NCBI GenBank assembly: GCA_001600635.1
Contig: BCKL01000022.1
Coordinates: 372,001-436,000 of the forward strand
Length of the DNA: 64,000 nt
Direction of reading: 5' to 3'
Origin: Leucosporidium creatinivorum
Lineage: Eukaryota; Basidiomycota; Microbotryomycetes; Leucosporidiales; Leucosporidiaceae
Within the stretch, counting starts at the first letter, position 1, and each line of letters begins with the position of its first letter. The position numbers were made by a program, and so were the translations under genes. Below the pieces are notes generated by a model. That model ran no database searches. It saw only the letters and a list, made by a program, of their open reading frames with translations, and was not told where the DNA came from. This document shows, one piece after another, positions 1-11,874 of the stretch.

Positions 1-2183
1 CGAACGCGATAACTCCTCCCAGTCCCAACGTCTTACAAACCCCCGCCTTCATCTTCGTCGTCTCGGCATTGTCATACACCGTGAACGTCTTATCCGCCTG
101 CAAGTACATGCTGGCCGTACAGTCATCTTTGACGGCTTTCTCGGCGCCGGCCTTCACAATTTGGAAGTAGGTCACGGCGCCAGCGGACTTGGATGCAATT
201 TGGAAAACGGGTGAGGTGGCGCCTGCTGCCTTTCCGGTGGAGTCGAAGGAGTCGACCGTCCAACTGTGGCCGTAGAAGGGGGCGCCGTAGAGCCTGGAGT
301 CGCCGACGAGGGATCAGCAGGAGCAACGCTGGGGTTTAAGTGGAGAGAAGGACGAACAGCTGCTTGGCAGGGATACCGGCGTCGATCCAGCTCTGCATAG
401 CGGCGCTCACGGCGTACTTGCTTCCCTCGGGGCTGCACTTCGAGTCGATCGGCTGCGAAAGAGGACGGTGGTCAGCGTCAATCTCGCAAAGTGGAGATAC
501 ACTTGCAAAGTTGGGTCCTGTCGTCGGTCCCGAGTTCCAGGCGTCGTAGCTGGCGAGCGGTGGGAGCAAGTCAGCTCGGCGAAAGCGAGATGGGACGCAG
601 CCGACCGAAAGCGAGAGCTAGCGAACTCACGTCATGACCGTGAACTTGTTGACCGATTTGGCGAAAGCAGAGAGGTCGGTAGAGGGGGCTTTCGAGGTCG
701 GATCGAGCCATGGCGCCGAGGAGGTGTCGGTCGTGATCAAGACGCTGTCTCCCACCGCCGTCCTCAGCTCTTGGAAGAAGAGGAGGAAGTTGGGCAGGTC
801 ATGCTCCAGGTCGAGGTCCTTTGTTGCTCCTGGCGAGCCCGGGTATTCCCTGAGGAAGAGCTCGATTAGCGATGCTCGGCGAGGAGTTTGGCGAAGGAAG
901 AGTCGTTTTGATGTGGCAGAAGCTCACCAGTCGATATCTACGCCATCCCACTTATCGGCATCAATCGCGTCCTTGATGTTCTTGATGAAGGTGGCCCTTG
1001 TATCGGGTTTGGAGAGCTGTGCGGAGAGGAAGGGCATCGGCGCCGAGGTCGAAATGGAAAAGAAGGAGACGTACCAGACCGCTGAAGAGGTTTGACCCCG
1101 TCCATCCTCCCACGGTGAACAGCGCCTTGACCTTAGCGGCCTTGCATTTCGAGATAAAGTCGGCCTTCTTGTACTGGGTCGTTTCGGCGAAGTCGAGTGT
1201 GCCGCCGTCCTTGGGCACCGCGACGAACCACATGAGCTGGAGAGCAAGTCATTAGGGTCATTTCTGCTTCGTTTGACGTGTTCTGAGCGTTGGAGAGGAG
1301 AGAAGTATGACAAACGTGAGTGTCTGTCGGCGACGAGCGGCGAGGTCAGCTTGATCCACCTCCAAAGAGGCCGAGAGAGCTCACACTTGTCAAAGGGAAT
1401 GTCTGCTAGCGGCAGATCTGTCTGGTAGCTGTTGCAGTGTTGAGGAGCAGGTCAGCTCTACCCAAACGGCGATCTCGGCGACGGTTTCGAAGCCCGAACT
1501 CACGTCTGCCAAAAGCCTGCGATCCACGCATCGCCTGTATCTCCTCCCTTAGGAGCTCCAGACCCTGTGTTGGCTGGTGCTGAGGTTGTAGTCGAGCCGT
1601 TTGCCGCTCCTGCACCGGCGGCGGGACTTCCACTGCCGCTCGGCGCTGCTGTCCCGCCGCCCGTGGCGCCTGTAGCGCCGGTAGCTGCTCCTCCTGTAGT
1701 TCCTCCTCCACCTTTTGCCCCTCCTGCTCCTCCTGCTTCTCCTGCTGCTCCAGTCCCTCCAGCTGCTCCCCCTCCACTGCCTCCCAAGCTCGGCGATGTT
1801 GAGCTCGGCGAATCTTCTGAGCCTGGACCCATGAGGAAGTACCAAGCTCCACCTAGTAGAGCAGCGACTACGAGACCTATTGCGAGGTACATCGCCCAGC
1901 CAGGGAGTCCTCCGTCTTCGTGCTGTCGCTTCGAATGCTTTTTGCCGTGGTGATGGCCCTGCGAACAGCGAAGGATCAACTTGACGGTCTCTGTCTACGT
2001 ACAGACTGCCCTCACCCCAATGAGCGCCTCCTGGTCATGATGCCGCTTCTTAGAATGTCGCGGACGATCCGACCCTGTCGAGCTGGCCTCCGAGTCCGAG
2101 CCCGAGCCCCTTGAATCGTCGTCGGAGCCATTTGAGTCGGCAGTTGTTGGGTCATCGTCGCTGTAGGCATGCTTCTTGCCCAT
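1..2183 (-). CDS. Membrane-anchored GH18 chitinase (3' end outside window)
   Basis: Cleaves chitin, presumably in the fungal wall, from an extracellular position. Exons read from the start: 2016-2183, 1504-1958, 1385-1428, 1316-1323, 1075-1236, 928-1016, 631-849, 501-549, 358-452 and 1-293 (continuing past the window). The first about 77 residues are Ser/Asp and His/Lys rich, a membrane segment lies near residues 78-98, then a long Gly/Ala/Ser/Thr linker to about 195. The catalytic domain shows the substrate-binding strand FTVGGW and the GH18 signature DGVDIDWE, with the catalytic acid at Glu310. The topology is that of a type II membrane protein rather than a secreted GPI enzyme. An 8-nt exon (1316-1323) is needed to join FDK to THLMWF in frame. 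The donor of the 500-453 intron was chosen as GTATCT because it alone keeps the frame. Family call is firm; the individual chitinase subgroup is not. Confidence 0.9.
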
Positions 2184-2773
2184 CGTGCTATTGAAGTGGA
2201 AGACGCAAACCCGCTTCGCCGTTCGTCCTCGGCCCAAGTCCCCTCGGAGGTCAGGGGAACCGCGCGAAGAAAGGTGATTCTGTAGGGAGGCAGAGCGTAA
2301 AGCTGTAGAGCGGAATTTGCGTGATACTGAGGTCAAAGTAGAGTACTGGGAAGCTGAGCCGCAACCCAGCTAGCGAGCATTTCAGTGCTCGGCGTTCATC
2401 TTTCGGCGGATCTGCAGCGTTGCAGAGCTGAGCTGGGGGTCTCGCGAAGCCATGGTTCACAAGCTAGGATTTTTTTTGAATCTGCCATGGCTTCAAGCTC
2501 CCTGATTCACTGCAGAGCATGCACCCCTCTCAGCACAGACCCCTCCTTCCTCTCCCAAAATCGCGCCTCCGCCTCTTCGTCTCTTCCGCATCACGCAAAC
2601 CTCACCAATTATCGACAGCTGGACTCTCGACCGGCACTGTAGCAGTACACCCACCCACACTCGTTTACACCTCTACGGCCGCCCTTCCCTTCCTCCCTTT
2701 GCTCTCCCTTCACCGCGCTCGAAGCTCCCGCACACGCCCTCTTCGATTCGGCACCTCTTCAAGTCAGCTCAGC
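2184..2773. promoter_or_regulatory. Divergent promoter region
   Basis: 590 bp between the start codons of the chitinase and the Lys-Arg membrane protein. The half next to the second gene is strongly pyrimidine-rich on the plus strand from about 2520 to 2770, as in many fungal promoters and 5' leaders. No clear TATA box or operator was recognised, and the small open frames here look like chance. Confidence 0.5.
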
Positions 2774-4353
2774 ATGGGCGAACGCGACTCCCTGCAGCTG
2801 TGGTCGACTTCTCCTACAGTCCCAGCTTTCGTCGCGGTACCCTCACAACCTCGGCCTGCTCTAAGCACCTACCCCTCTTCGCCGGCCCAACACCAACAAC
2901 AGCCTCCCTACTACCAGCAGGATATGACCCCCGCCGAGAAGGAGAAGGAGGACTATTACGGCGAGCAAGGCCACTGGGCGGATGCACCAGCTTACCCGTC
3001 CCAAGCGCTCCGAGCCAACGATTTCGGCGGAGGCGCACGCAAGGCGGCCCCTCCGGCGCTCACCATCCTCGCACCCCCTCGAGCCAACTTCACGGAAGCT
3101 CCCACCACCCCGAGCTCCCCTGCCGCGCAAGCGTTCGGAGATGAGGCCTCCTCGGTCAGGGGAAGGCAGGCTATGCATAAGGCAAAAGCCTCGATGGACT
3201 GGAGTCGGTTCTCCATCTTGGTCAAGGAGAAGGAGAGGCGGGGGGAGAAGGAGTGAGTTCTTGCATCTGCATGCGGAAGGGACGAGGCGTATCGAGGGCG
3301 CGCAAAGTTGACCCTCGCCTTGTTCGGCGCCGAGCAGCTCCGAGTGGTTGGAGAGCAAGCAGTCGACTTGGCGCAAGTACCACAAGCTCGGCTGGGTGGG
3401 AGTAATTGTTGTGATCGCTGCGTGAGCTTCGTTTTTCTCCGGTGGTCAAAAGTCAGCAGCTGACTTGCTTCCGCCGACCTTCAGTGTCGCCGGCGCGCTC
3501 GCCTACCACTTCACCCACCTCAAGGACAGCGTCGAGCCGACGTCGCTCAAGCTCGGAGGTGAGGATCTGCTGCCGACTCTCTCGGTATGCCCGACTGACT
3601 CGCTATCCTGTAGGCTTCAACGGCGAAAACGAGAACAAGACGTCGACCACCTCGGGTCTCTCTTCCGCCGCCGCCGCCAACTCGGGATCCACCTCCCGCT
3701 CATTCACCCAGTCCTCCTCCTCAATGTACTCTACCACCGCTCGCATTGCCTCCACCACAACCTCGTCGCCCGCTGCCGCCGCGACGACAAGTTCGGCCGC
3801 CCTCGTCGAGGAGGAGCAGGAAATCGCTACAACCCCCGTCGCCCGCGTCGTCACCACCACTCGCGCTCCCGCCAAAGTCGTTGAAACACCCACTACCAGC
3901 GCTCGAGGTGTTGTAAGGACCACGGAAGGGAGCACCAGGGAGGCCATCATCTCGACTTCAACGTCGCTCAAAGCTTCGCCTTCCTTGACCACGTCGGCCA
4001 AGGGCTCCGCTGTGACGGCTGAGGACCCGGCTGAGGACCGCCTGAGGAAGCGGTTCTTCAACCCCGTCCACATCAACTACGTCGCCATCGAGGAGGAGGA
4101 GGCCCTCGTCAAGCGCGCCGAGTGGGAGAAGATCGCTTGGACCTCGCCTGGATCGGGGAAGGGCAAGAGGAGCACCGGAGGATGGGAGGAGACCGAGATG
4201 ATGTTTGTAGCCGAGCACGAGCAGCAGGAGCAGGATGCTCAGAGCCTGGAGAAGCGCGATTGGAGGAGCATCGAGTTCAGCAAGCCGGCGGCCGAGGCCG
4301 CCGAGCTCGGGTTGAAGCGCCATGTCTCCCATTGTCGACACCAGCGCATGTAG
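2774..4353 (+). CDS. Type II membrane protein with five Lys-Arg (Kex2-type) sites
   Basis: Not a family I recognise. Exons 2774-3252, 3338-3421, 3485-3558 and 3614-4353 give 458 residues. Residues 1-176 are Pro/Ser-rich and would be cytoplasmic. A membrane segment lies near 177-196 (GWVGVIVVIAAVAGALAY), so the rest would face the lumen or outside. Residues about 205-350 are Ser/Thr-rich, as in heavily O-mannosylated stalks. The C-terminal 100 residues carry Lys-Arg pairs at 358-359, 379-380, 397-398, 426-427 and 447-448, cutting the tail into pieces of 21, 18, 29, 21 and 10 residues. The first three peptides after the arginines are acidic, and three pieces hold a Trp near their start. Regular dibasic spacing is the mark of Kex2-processed fungal precursors; that processing occurs here is inference. 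The intron phases all agree, so the model is sound. Confidence 0.75.
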
Positions 4354-4673
4354 GGGACGAATACAGTGCTTTCCGACAATTGCCTGTCGCTGGCTCGCAG
4401 TGCGATCCTGTCAGTATTTGGCTGCCCTTGCCCCTTCTTTTAATACCCCTCTTCGGCTTCTTCCCCATCGTTCGCTTTCGAGCTCTTACCTACTAGCATT
4501 TTCTAAGTTACCTATCTCTCGCAATCGCAAACTGCCTTTTCGATGGAAATTTCACCTCGGCTGACTGAGATGCCAGCTCCGCTCTACGGCCGAAGGTGTA
4601 AGCGAGGAGGGGGCCAAGTTCCGGTTTCCGACCTGCCTCATCCTGCTCGTTGCTCGCTTCGACTACAATAACA
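4354..4673. other. Intergenic, nothing recognised
   Basis: 320 bp between the stop of the Lys-Arg protein and the start of RIB1. It must hold the terminator of the first and the promoter of the second gene. It is T-rich around 4430-4510. I see no RNA gene, repeat or conserved element in it. Confidence 0.5.
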
Positions 4674-6784
4674 ATGCTGCACGCTCAGCAGCAGCACTCG
4701 TTCAGCCCCTTGGACCTCAACATCCTCTCCATGCTCACCGCCGATGGAGCGCCTCCGACCTCGCCGCCTCACGCTCATCCCCACCCGACTCAGGCGGCCA
4801 AGTCGAAGCAATCCGACCGGCGCCCACCTGTAGATCCTTTGATGGTAGCTGCAGCTGCTTCAGCAGGTCCCGAGTGAGTAGCTTCGTACCTTCCTACACC
4901 TTGACTCGCATGGCGTCGCCGCATCGGCCTCTTTCGCCATCGCTAAGCGGGAAAGAATCTCTCCGAGCTGATTCCGAATTGATCTGCAGTATTACGAGAA
5001 ATCACTATCTACACGAGTTCTTCCCCCATACGCTCGCCTACGCCTCTTGCGACGATGAGCGGCCACTCGCCCCCTCTGCTCCTCGTCCCAAGATGCAGTC
5101 CCAGCAGGCTCCTCGGCGGGTCAGGCTCGCAACCGAGGCCGAAGAACGACGGCAGCAGGAGCAGAAGCAGGGGAAGGACGACGCTGTACCCCAACAGCCC
5201 GCCTCAAGCGCTACGGCCGCCGTACCCATCCCTGGAGCTTCTTCGAACCCCGTCGCTTCGCCTGGCCTGACCGCGACTACCGCTCAGGTCAGCTCCCCTT
5301 CCTCGGCTTCGGCTCGGCGGCTGAGCGTGAGCAACCCCGACACCATCAAACTACTACGACAGCCCCTCGCCGCCTCACCCACCTCGCCAAGTCGGTCAGC
5401 AATCCCTCTTCCAGCAACAGGCCCGGCGTCGCTTCTCGCCGCCGCCGCGGCTTCATCTCCAGCACCTTCCTCCCTCCCTCCCCTCGTAGTGAAATGCGAG
5501 GTCCGCACTCGCATCCCTACACCACACGGTCACATCTTCCTCCACCTCTACTCCAACAATCACGACTCGAAAGAGCACCTCGCCTTCGTCGCCGATCAGG
5601 CGCAAATGGACGCTGTCCTTCCCGCCGACGTGGGCACTCCTTCCCTTCCTTTCCTTCGCTCTGTTTCGCTCGACTCGGAATGGAGGGAAGGCGAAACAGA
5701 GATGGAGCGCATCGTTCGAGGAGCCTACGTCGGCCGACTCTCCGCTTCGACAATCCATCCTTCGACTTCCCCCTCCTCCTCCAACGCACCACTCCCTTCC
5801 ACCTCGACATCCACCAATCCCGAACCGCCACTCGTCCGCATCCACTCCGAATGCTTCACCGGCGAGGTCATCGGCTCGCAACGTTGCGACTGCGGCGAGC
5901 AATTGGACGAAGCCTTCCGGCTCATCACCCTCCATCAACGAGGAGTCGTCGTCTACCTCCGTCAAGAAGGCCGCGGCATCGGCCTGTTGGAAAAGATGAG
6001 GGCGTACAACCTCCAGGATCTGGGCCACGACACCGTCACGGCCAATTTGATGCTCGGCCATGGAGCGGATATGAGGACGTATGATATTGCGGGAGCGATC
6101 CTCCGGGATTTAAAGGTTGCGGAGGTGAGGCTGTTGACGAACAACCCGGACAAGATTGAGCAGATTGAGAAGGAGGGGGTGAAGGTCGTGGAGAGGGTGG
6201 CGATGGTGCCGAGGAGTTGGATCCCGAGTAGCCGGCCGTCGAAGAAGAGGAAGGGAGGGAGGCGACCACCACCACGGATGAGCGGAGCGGCGCTACTGCA
6301 GCAAGGACTCGACAGTATGGCCTCCTCGATGGCCAGCTCGGTCCTCCCCTCCTCCGACGAATCCTACTCGGAGGACGACGTCTCCTACACGGACGACTCG
6401 GAAGCAGAGGACGACGATGAAGGCGATTCGTACTCCTCCGACTCGGACGCCTCGCACAACCTCCGCCGCTCGGGAGTAGGCATGATTGGCGCTTCGGTCA
6501 CTCGTTCCGCCGAGCTGGAGAAGTACCTCAGGACCAAGATTGAGAGGATGGGCCACATGCTCGAGGCGCCGACCACTCCTATCGACTCAGCGCCGGCTTC
6601 GAGATCGGAATCCCCCGCTCCATCGTCGACAAAGAAGCATCGCAAGCCCAAGATGTCGAGGACGGCTTCCACCGCATCGGCGACGGCAGCGGGCAAACCC
6701 CATCCGTTGGCGAGCTCGGTGGTGAGCGTGGCGCCGGAGCAGGAGGCTGCCGAGTGTGGGAGTGGGTGCGAGGAGTGCAAGTAG
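4674..6784 (+). CDS. RIB1: GTP cyclohydrolase II
   Basis: First step of riboflavin synthesis: opens GTP to 2,5-diamino-6-ribosylamino-4-pyrimidinone phosphate with loss of formate and pyrophosphate. Exons 4674-4873 and 4990-6784 encode 664 residues, far longer than the roughly 350 of yeast Rib1. The zinc site is plain: Cys355 in SECFTGE, then Cys366 and Cys368 in QRCDCGEQL; the GTP-binding and catalytic stretch RQEGRGIGL follows, and the domain ends near VPRSW. The extra length is a Pro/Ala/Ser-rich N-terminal half and a C-terminal tail of about 200 residues with Ser/Asp/Glu clusters, basic patches and a final Cys-rich end (CGSGCEECK). The ATG at 4674 was chosen because the intron then joins in phase. 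Convergent with TRM10. Confidence 0.95.
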
Positions 6785-6940
6785 GGAGTGAGTGGGTGAG
6801 GCGTGAGACTGTTAGAGCTGTTGGGGTAGACTTCGCGGGGCTTCCGGAGCTAAGACGGTGTATTAGTATCCTTTAGTAACAGCTTTCCGGTCCCTCGCTG
6901 GTTTTCGAAGAGAGGTGATAGGGCAAAGCGAATTCGTTGC

Positions 6941-8380
6941 TCATGCCTCGGTCTTCGGCGCGTCTGCTGCTTCTACGCTGATCTTCGTCGACTCCGCCTC
7001 AACCTCCATCCCATCGCTTCTCACCTCGTAGACGGCGTCTCCCTCATCTCCCTCCGCCTCGCCCTCGTCTTCGCCCTCCTCGCCTTCAACCTCGCCATCC
7101 TTCCCAGCCCCAGCCCTCCTCCCTTTCCTTCCTCCCGGTCCTCCATGCTCCATCTTCCTCGAAGGCATCACCGCTTGCAATGCAGTGGACCAGGATTGCG
7201 TCTCGACGTATTGGATGAGGATGTCGTAGACCTGGGGGGGAGAGGTCAGCGCCGAGCTCGAGCCAGCGAGGCGATGGAGGATGGAGAGGGAGAGGGAGAA
7301 GCAGGGAACACACCTGGTTAACAGTCAGCACCTTCCTCGTCGGCATATCGGGCATGTACTGTCCAATAGGTAGCTGGGCATGCTGGATCCCGTGCTGCTC
7401 GGCTTTATCGAAACAAAGCCTCTTGTAGCGGTTGCGGTCGACAATCCCGCCGAGGATGTAGGTCTTCCCCTCCTCGATGGAGGTGAGGACGTTCGGACTG
7501 TCGCCGGTGAGGTAAACGATGGACGATTTGGGGACGCGGGAACGAGGTTGGCCGGAGAGGGAGCCGATGGAGATGGGAGGGATGGAGGGCGAGGGAGGGA
7601 GAGTTGAGGGGGTGGTGGAGACGATAGGTGCGTCGGTCGGAGCGAGAGGAGTAGCGGGGGTGGGGAGGACGATCTCGCCCTTTGCCTCGGTCGAGGAGGA
7701 GGAAGAAGCGCTCGGCTCGGCCCAAAGTTCCTCGTAGCCTTCTTCCCACCACTCTACGCCCTTCCATGCCTCGTGTGGCTTATCCGGGGTGGAGTCGAAC
7801 TTGGCCTTCATCCTGCCGCTGAGACCTGAGATCATCAGGTCCAATGGACGGGAGGAGGCTCGGTTGGAGGAGTAGCAGAAGGCGAGTTGGGCAGCCATGG
7901 ATTTGACCTCCTGCTCAGCGACGGAGGGGGGTCAGCGATGAGCTTGAGCTGTAAAGGAGTAGCGAGACGTACCTTCTCCGTCATCTTATCATCAAAAGCA
8001 CAATCCACCACCACCCTCGCCTTGAACGGCTCCTTCTTGCCCGCCTTTGCCCTCTTACTCTCCGGCTTCTCCAACACGCCCAACTCGATCAACTTGCGCT
8101 TCTCAGCTGCCTTCTCCTTCTTCTGCGCGCGCTCCTTGGCCCGCCGAGCGGGCTTGGCAGCGTCGAAGGCAGCTTGCTTGAGCCAGCGCTTTTGGGCGTT
8201 CTTGGAGAGACCCGAGGGCATGTCGGCGAGGAAAGGGTTGGGGGTGCGGTCGTGCTGTGGTGTAGTAGAGGTGGAGGCGATGGGAACTGCTGCCTCGGAG
8301 GTCTCGGCGCTGGGAGCGGGAGCTGCTGCTTCGGCGGGGAGAGTGGTAGCTGGAGCTGGAGGAGGCGAAGGAGCTGACAT
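6941..8380 (-). CDS. TRM10: tRNA (guanine-9-N1)-methyltransferase
   Basis: Methylates N1 of G9 in tRNA using S-adenosylmethionine, as a SPOUT-fold enzyme. Exons 7973-8380, 7314-7910 and 6941-7231 give 431 residues. Family marks in order: a basic Ala/Lys-rich N-terminal region with LSKNAQKRWLKQ, VVVDCAFDDKM, YLTGDSPNVL, GGIVDRNRYK, LPIGQYM and VLTVNQVYDIL, the last three forming the cofactor-binding knot. A Pro/Ser/Thr-rich insertion of about 60 residues sits between WWEEGYEELW and SSIVYLTGD, and the C-terminus is a long acidic tail (GEVEGEEGEDEGE type) not found in yeast Trm10. Diverges from MPP10 with 190 bp between start codons, so the two may share a promoter. Confidence 0.93.
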
Positions 8381-8570
8381 GGCGCGGTGGTAGTGGGCGC
8401 TGCTTGTAGGGCGCTGTAGGACAGTAAGAGCGCGTAGTCGAGGTAGCAGCCGAGAAGCGATGATGATGAATGGCAGAAGCCAACCCTGCCGACTTGGGCG
8501 CCGCGACTTTTCGTCTCCTTCGCCAACAACAAGCTCGTCTCGACTTGCACCCTCTTCGCCGAACTTAGGA

Positions 8571-11500
8571 ATGGCCGGCGCCAAGAAGTCTTCGCCGAAC
8601 GGCAAGCAGAAGAAATCGCCCACCAAGGGCAAAGGAAAGGCTACAGCACCCGCCGCCGCCCCTCCTTCACCACCGCCCAAAGCTTCGTCTCCCCCTCCTG
8701 AAGTCGAGGACAACGACCTGTTGGACCTAGCAGAATCCATCACCGCCAAAGCTCATTTCCTCGCTCCTGGTCTCACCGATGCCGAGCTACAGCAAAAGGC
8801 GCAGGACGTCGTAAAGGCCTCTTTTGACAGAGGTGCGTTTTTTTGTGGTGTCCGAGAGATGTGGTGGCAGTTCAAGCCGCTAGGGAGGTCGACCGGACTG
8901 GTCAGAGTGCTGTAGGCTATCCCGCGGCGCTGCAGCGGCGTTTGTGGGGGAAGCGCGTCGAGTTGAAGGCCGCTGCGAAGGGGGCGACGAAAACGCGGCG
9001 CGTTGTAACGAGTAGGAGCTGTAGCATGGCAGGAACAGTCTCAGGGATATATCCAGAAGCCGATCAATCCGCTCGGGTTGTCGGCGCTGTGGAAGACCAC
9101 CTCGCTAACTTTCGGCGCTCCCCTTCGCAGCCCTCGCCTCCGAATCCATCTCCTTCCCCCACCTCCAATCCCTCTTGAAATCCCTCAACCCCTCCTCCGG
9201 TCCCTCTACTCGTTCCTCCTCCTCCCGCCCCGAATCGACATCCGATGAACCCTCGCTTTCGCTCTCCCAAACGCCGTTGGAGGAGCTCACGACCGAGGGA
9301 ATGGACCCCGAGATGATTTGGGAGCAGATGGAGATGAGGAGTGGGGTTGTTGTGGAATTGCTGGATGAGATGTTTGGTGGGGAGGGAGAGGAGGATGGTA
9401 GTGAGAGTGGAGAGCCGATGGCGGGAGAAGACGATGAGGATGAGGAGATGATGGAGGGTGAGGATGATTGGGGGGCGATGATGGGCGAGGGAAGTGAGGG
9501 CAGCGATGAAGAGGAGGAGGATAGCGAGGAGGATGACGGAGAGGAGGTCCCCTTCGAGGAGGAGGAGCCACATTTCCGCAAGCTCGGCGGACCAGAGGGG
9601 ATGAACTTTGACGGCGAGCCTGAGGCGGAGGATCCCGAAGCAGATGCTACTAAGGACCTGTCGATCGATTCGTTCGATAAGCCTGGATCTGGTCGGCCTT
9701 CGCGTCGGTGAGTCTTATCCTCTCTCTCCCTTCCCATCTCGGCGCCGACTGACCTCCCCTCTCTTGACGCTACTAGCGCCCCCGGTCCCGCCTCCGCCGT
9801 GGACGACACCTTCTTCTCCCTACACGACTTTCACCAACAGACCGACGAAGGCGAGTTCGAGATGGCCAAAGCTCTTCGCGGCGAGGTCGATGCGGACGAC
9901 GACGACGAGACGGCGGGAGAGGACGACTTTGATCTCTTCGCGCCGGTGGACTTGGGCATGGACGAGGATGGAGAGGAGGATTTGGATAACGCCGGTGAGT
10001 TTGAGCGCCGACTGAGCAGGAGATGAGTGGCTGCTGATTTGAGCGAGCGCCGAGCAGACATCATGTACAAGGACTTCTTCGAGCCTCCTCCCCGGCCATT
10101 GACCAAGGACAAGAAGGGCAAAGGCAAGGGTAAGGGTCGTGGCCCTCACGCCGGCGAGGAGGAGGTCGCCACTCCGGCCAAGAAGGCTCCCGCCGCCGCC
10201 GTCGCCGAAACTCCTTCCGCCGAAACACCATCAGGCAAGCGAGGCGTCCGCTTCTCCGAGGCCGTCAAGGTCAAGCTCATCGCCCCTCGAGGGAGCGAGT
10301 TCGATAAGCTGGTGAACAAGGTTGGGTGGGAGCAGGCGGAGGAGATCTTCAAGGCTAGGGAGGCTGAGCAGGCTGCTGCTGGAGACGAGGGTGAGGGTGA
10401 GGAGCTGGAGGAGGAGCTGCCGGTGGATGAGGAGGAAGATGAGGAGGACGTCGAGATGGAGGACGGTGAGGATGAGGAGGGAAGCGAGGAAGAGGGAGAG
10501 GAGGATGGCGAGTTTGAGAGCGAGGAGGATGATGTTGATGAGGGACAGGAGACGATTGAGCGGTTGAAGTCGTCGCTGTTTGACGATGACGACGAGGAGG
10601 CAGAGGATGGTGCTACTCCTGGTGAGCTTCTCACCGTTCCCCTTCCGCTCGCTCGCCGCTGACCTCTCCCTCCGCTTCAAACAGCCCAACAACTCTCCCG
10701 TCAAGAACGACGACTGCTGGCCCTCTCGTCTCAGATCGCCGCCCTCGAAGCCGAGAACGTCGGTACCAAGAACTGGGCGACCAAGGGAGAGGCCAAAGCC
10801 AAGGATCGGCCGACCAACTCGCTGCTCGATGAGGACCTCGAGTACGAGAGGACGGGCAAGGTCGTCCCTGTTATTACAGAGGAGACGACCAAGACGATTG
10901 AGGACCTGATCAAGAAGAGGATTCTGGATGTGAGTCGTCTTGCTCACTCTTCTTCTACGCCCGAGCTGACCTCCCCTCCCTCTCCGAACAGAACCAATTC
11001 GACGACGTCGTCCGCCAACGCGCCGTCGATCCCAACGCCTTCCTCCCCTCGCGCTTCATGGAGCTACAAGATTCCAAGTCCAACAAGTCGCTCGCCGAGA
11101 TCTACGAGGAGGACTTCCAGACGGCCAAGGATAAGGAGGAGGGCCGGACGGTCACGCATGAGTTGGACAAGGAGCTCGAGGATAAGCATGCCGAGATTGA
11201 GGAGCTGTTCGGTGAGTTGAGTGGCAAGTTGGATGCGTTGAGTAATGCGAGGTTTACGCCGAAACCGGTCAGTCTCTCTCCTTCCCCCTCTTTCTCCTTC
11301 TCACCGAGCCTTTCACTGATCTCTCTCGCGCGCGCTCTAGCCCAAGGCCACCATCTCAACGATCACCAACCTCCCGACCATCACCATGGAGTCCGCCCTC
11401 CCTACCACCACCTCCGCCGGCACAATGCTCGCTCCCGAAGAAGTCTTCGTCCCCGACCCAACCAACGAGGACCGCTCCGAGTTCACTCCCTCGCAGAAGA

Positions 11501-11730
11501 AGCAGGCTAGGCAGAAGAGGAGGAAGCAGAGGGCCGCTATGGCCAAGAGCGCGGAGAAGTTCGTCAAGGGCGTCAAGGGGGAGAAGGAGAGGGCCACGAA
11601 GGAGCTGGTGGGAACGAAGGGAGTTACTGTCATTGGGAAGGGGGGTAAGGCGGTGGAGGGGGGAAAGGGCGTGAAGAGGAAGAGAGGAGATGATGCGCCT
11701 GTTAGTAGTGGTGTCGGGTTGAAGCTGTAG
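8571..11730 (+). CDS. MPP10: U3 snoRNP protein Mpp10
   Basis: Scaffold of the small-subunit processome, needed for 18S rRNA cleavage in the nucleolus, acting with Imp3 and Imp4. Exons 8571-8832, 9131-9707, 9777-9994, 10058-10621, 10685-10929, 10992-11267 and 11341-11730 encode 843 residues. The N-terminus is Lys/Pro/Ala-rich; then come long acidic runs (Glu/Asp clusters around residues 150-260 and 420-540), the conserved YKDFFEPPPRP motif, the Imp-binding KNWATKGEAK region and the C-terminal FLPSRFMELQDSKS, KSLAEIYEEDF and EFTPSQKKQ-RQKRRKQ blocks. Intron 3 (9708-9776) contains one copy of the TCGGCGCCGA palindrome. An in-frame ATG is not present upstream except in a 37-residue extension lacking family resemblance, so 8571 was chosen. 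Confidence 0.93.
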
Positions 11731-11874
11731 AGCTGGCTGGAAAGCACCCGTCCGTTTTACTTGTGATCTCGCCTCGGCGCGCGAGAGTGCAACCCGATCT
11801 GCAAGCAACTCGCTGCCTCCTCGCTTGCTACTTGTACTGAATAGACCGCTCTATTCATACAGCACATGTCCAGT

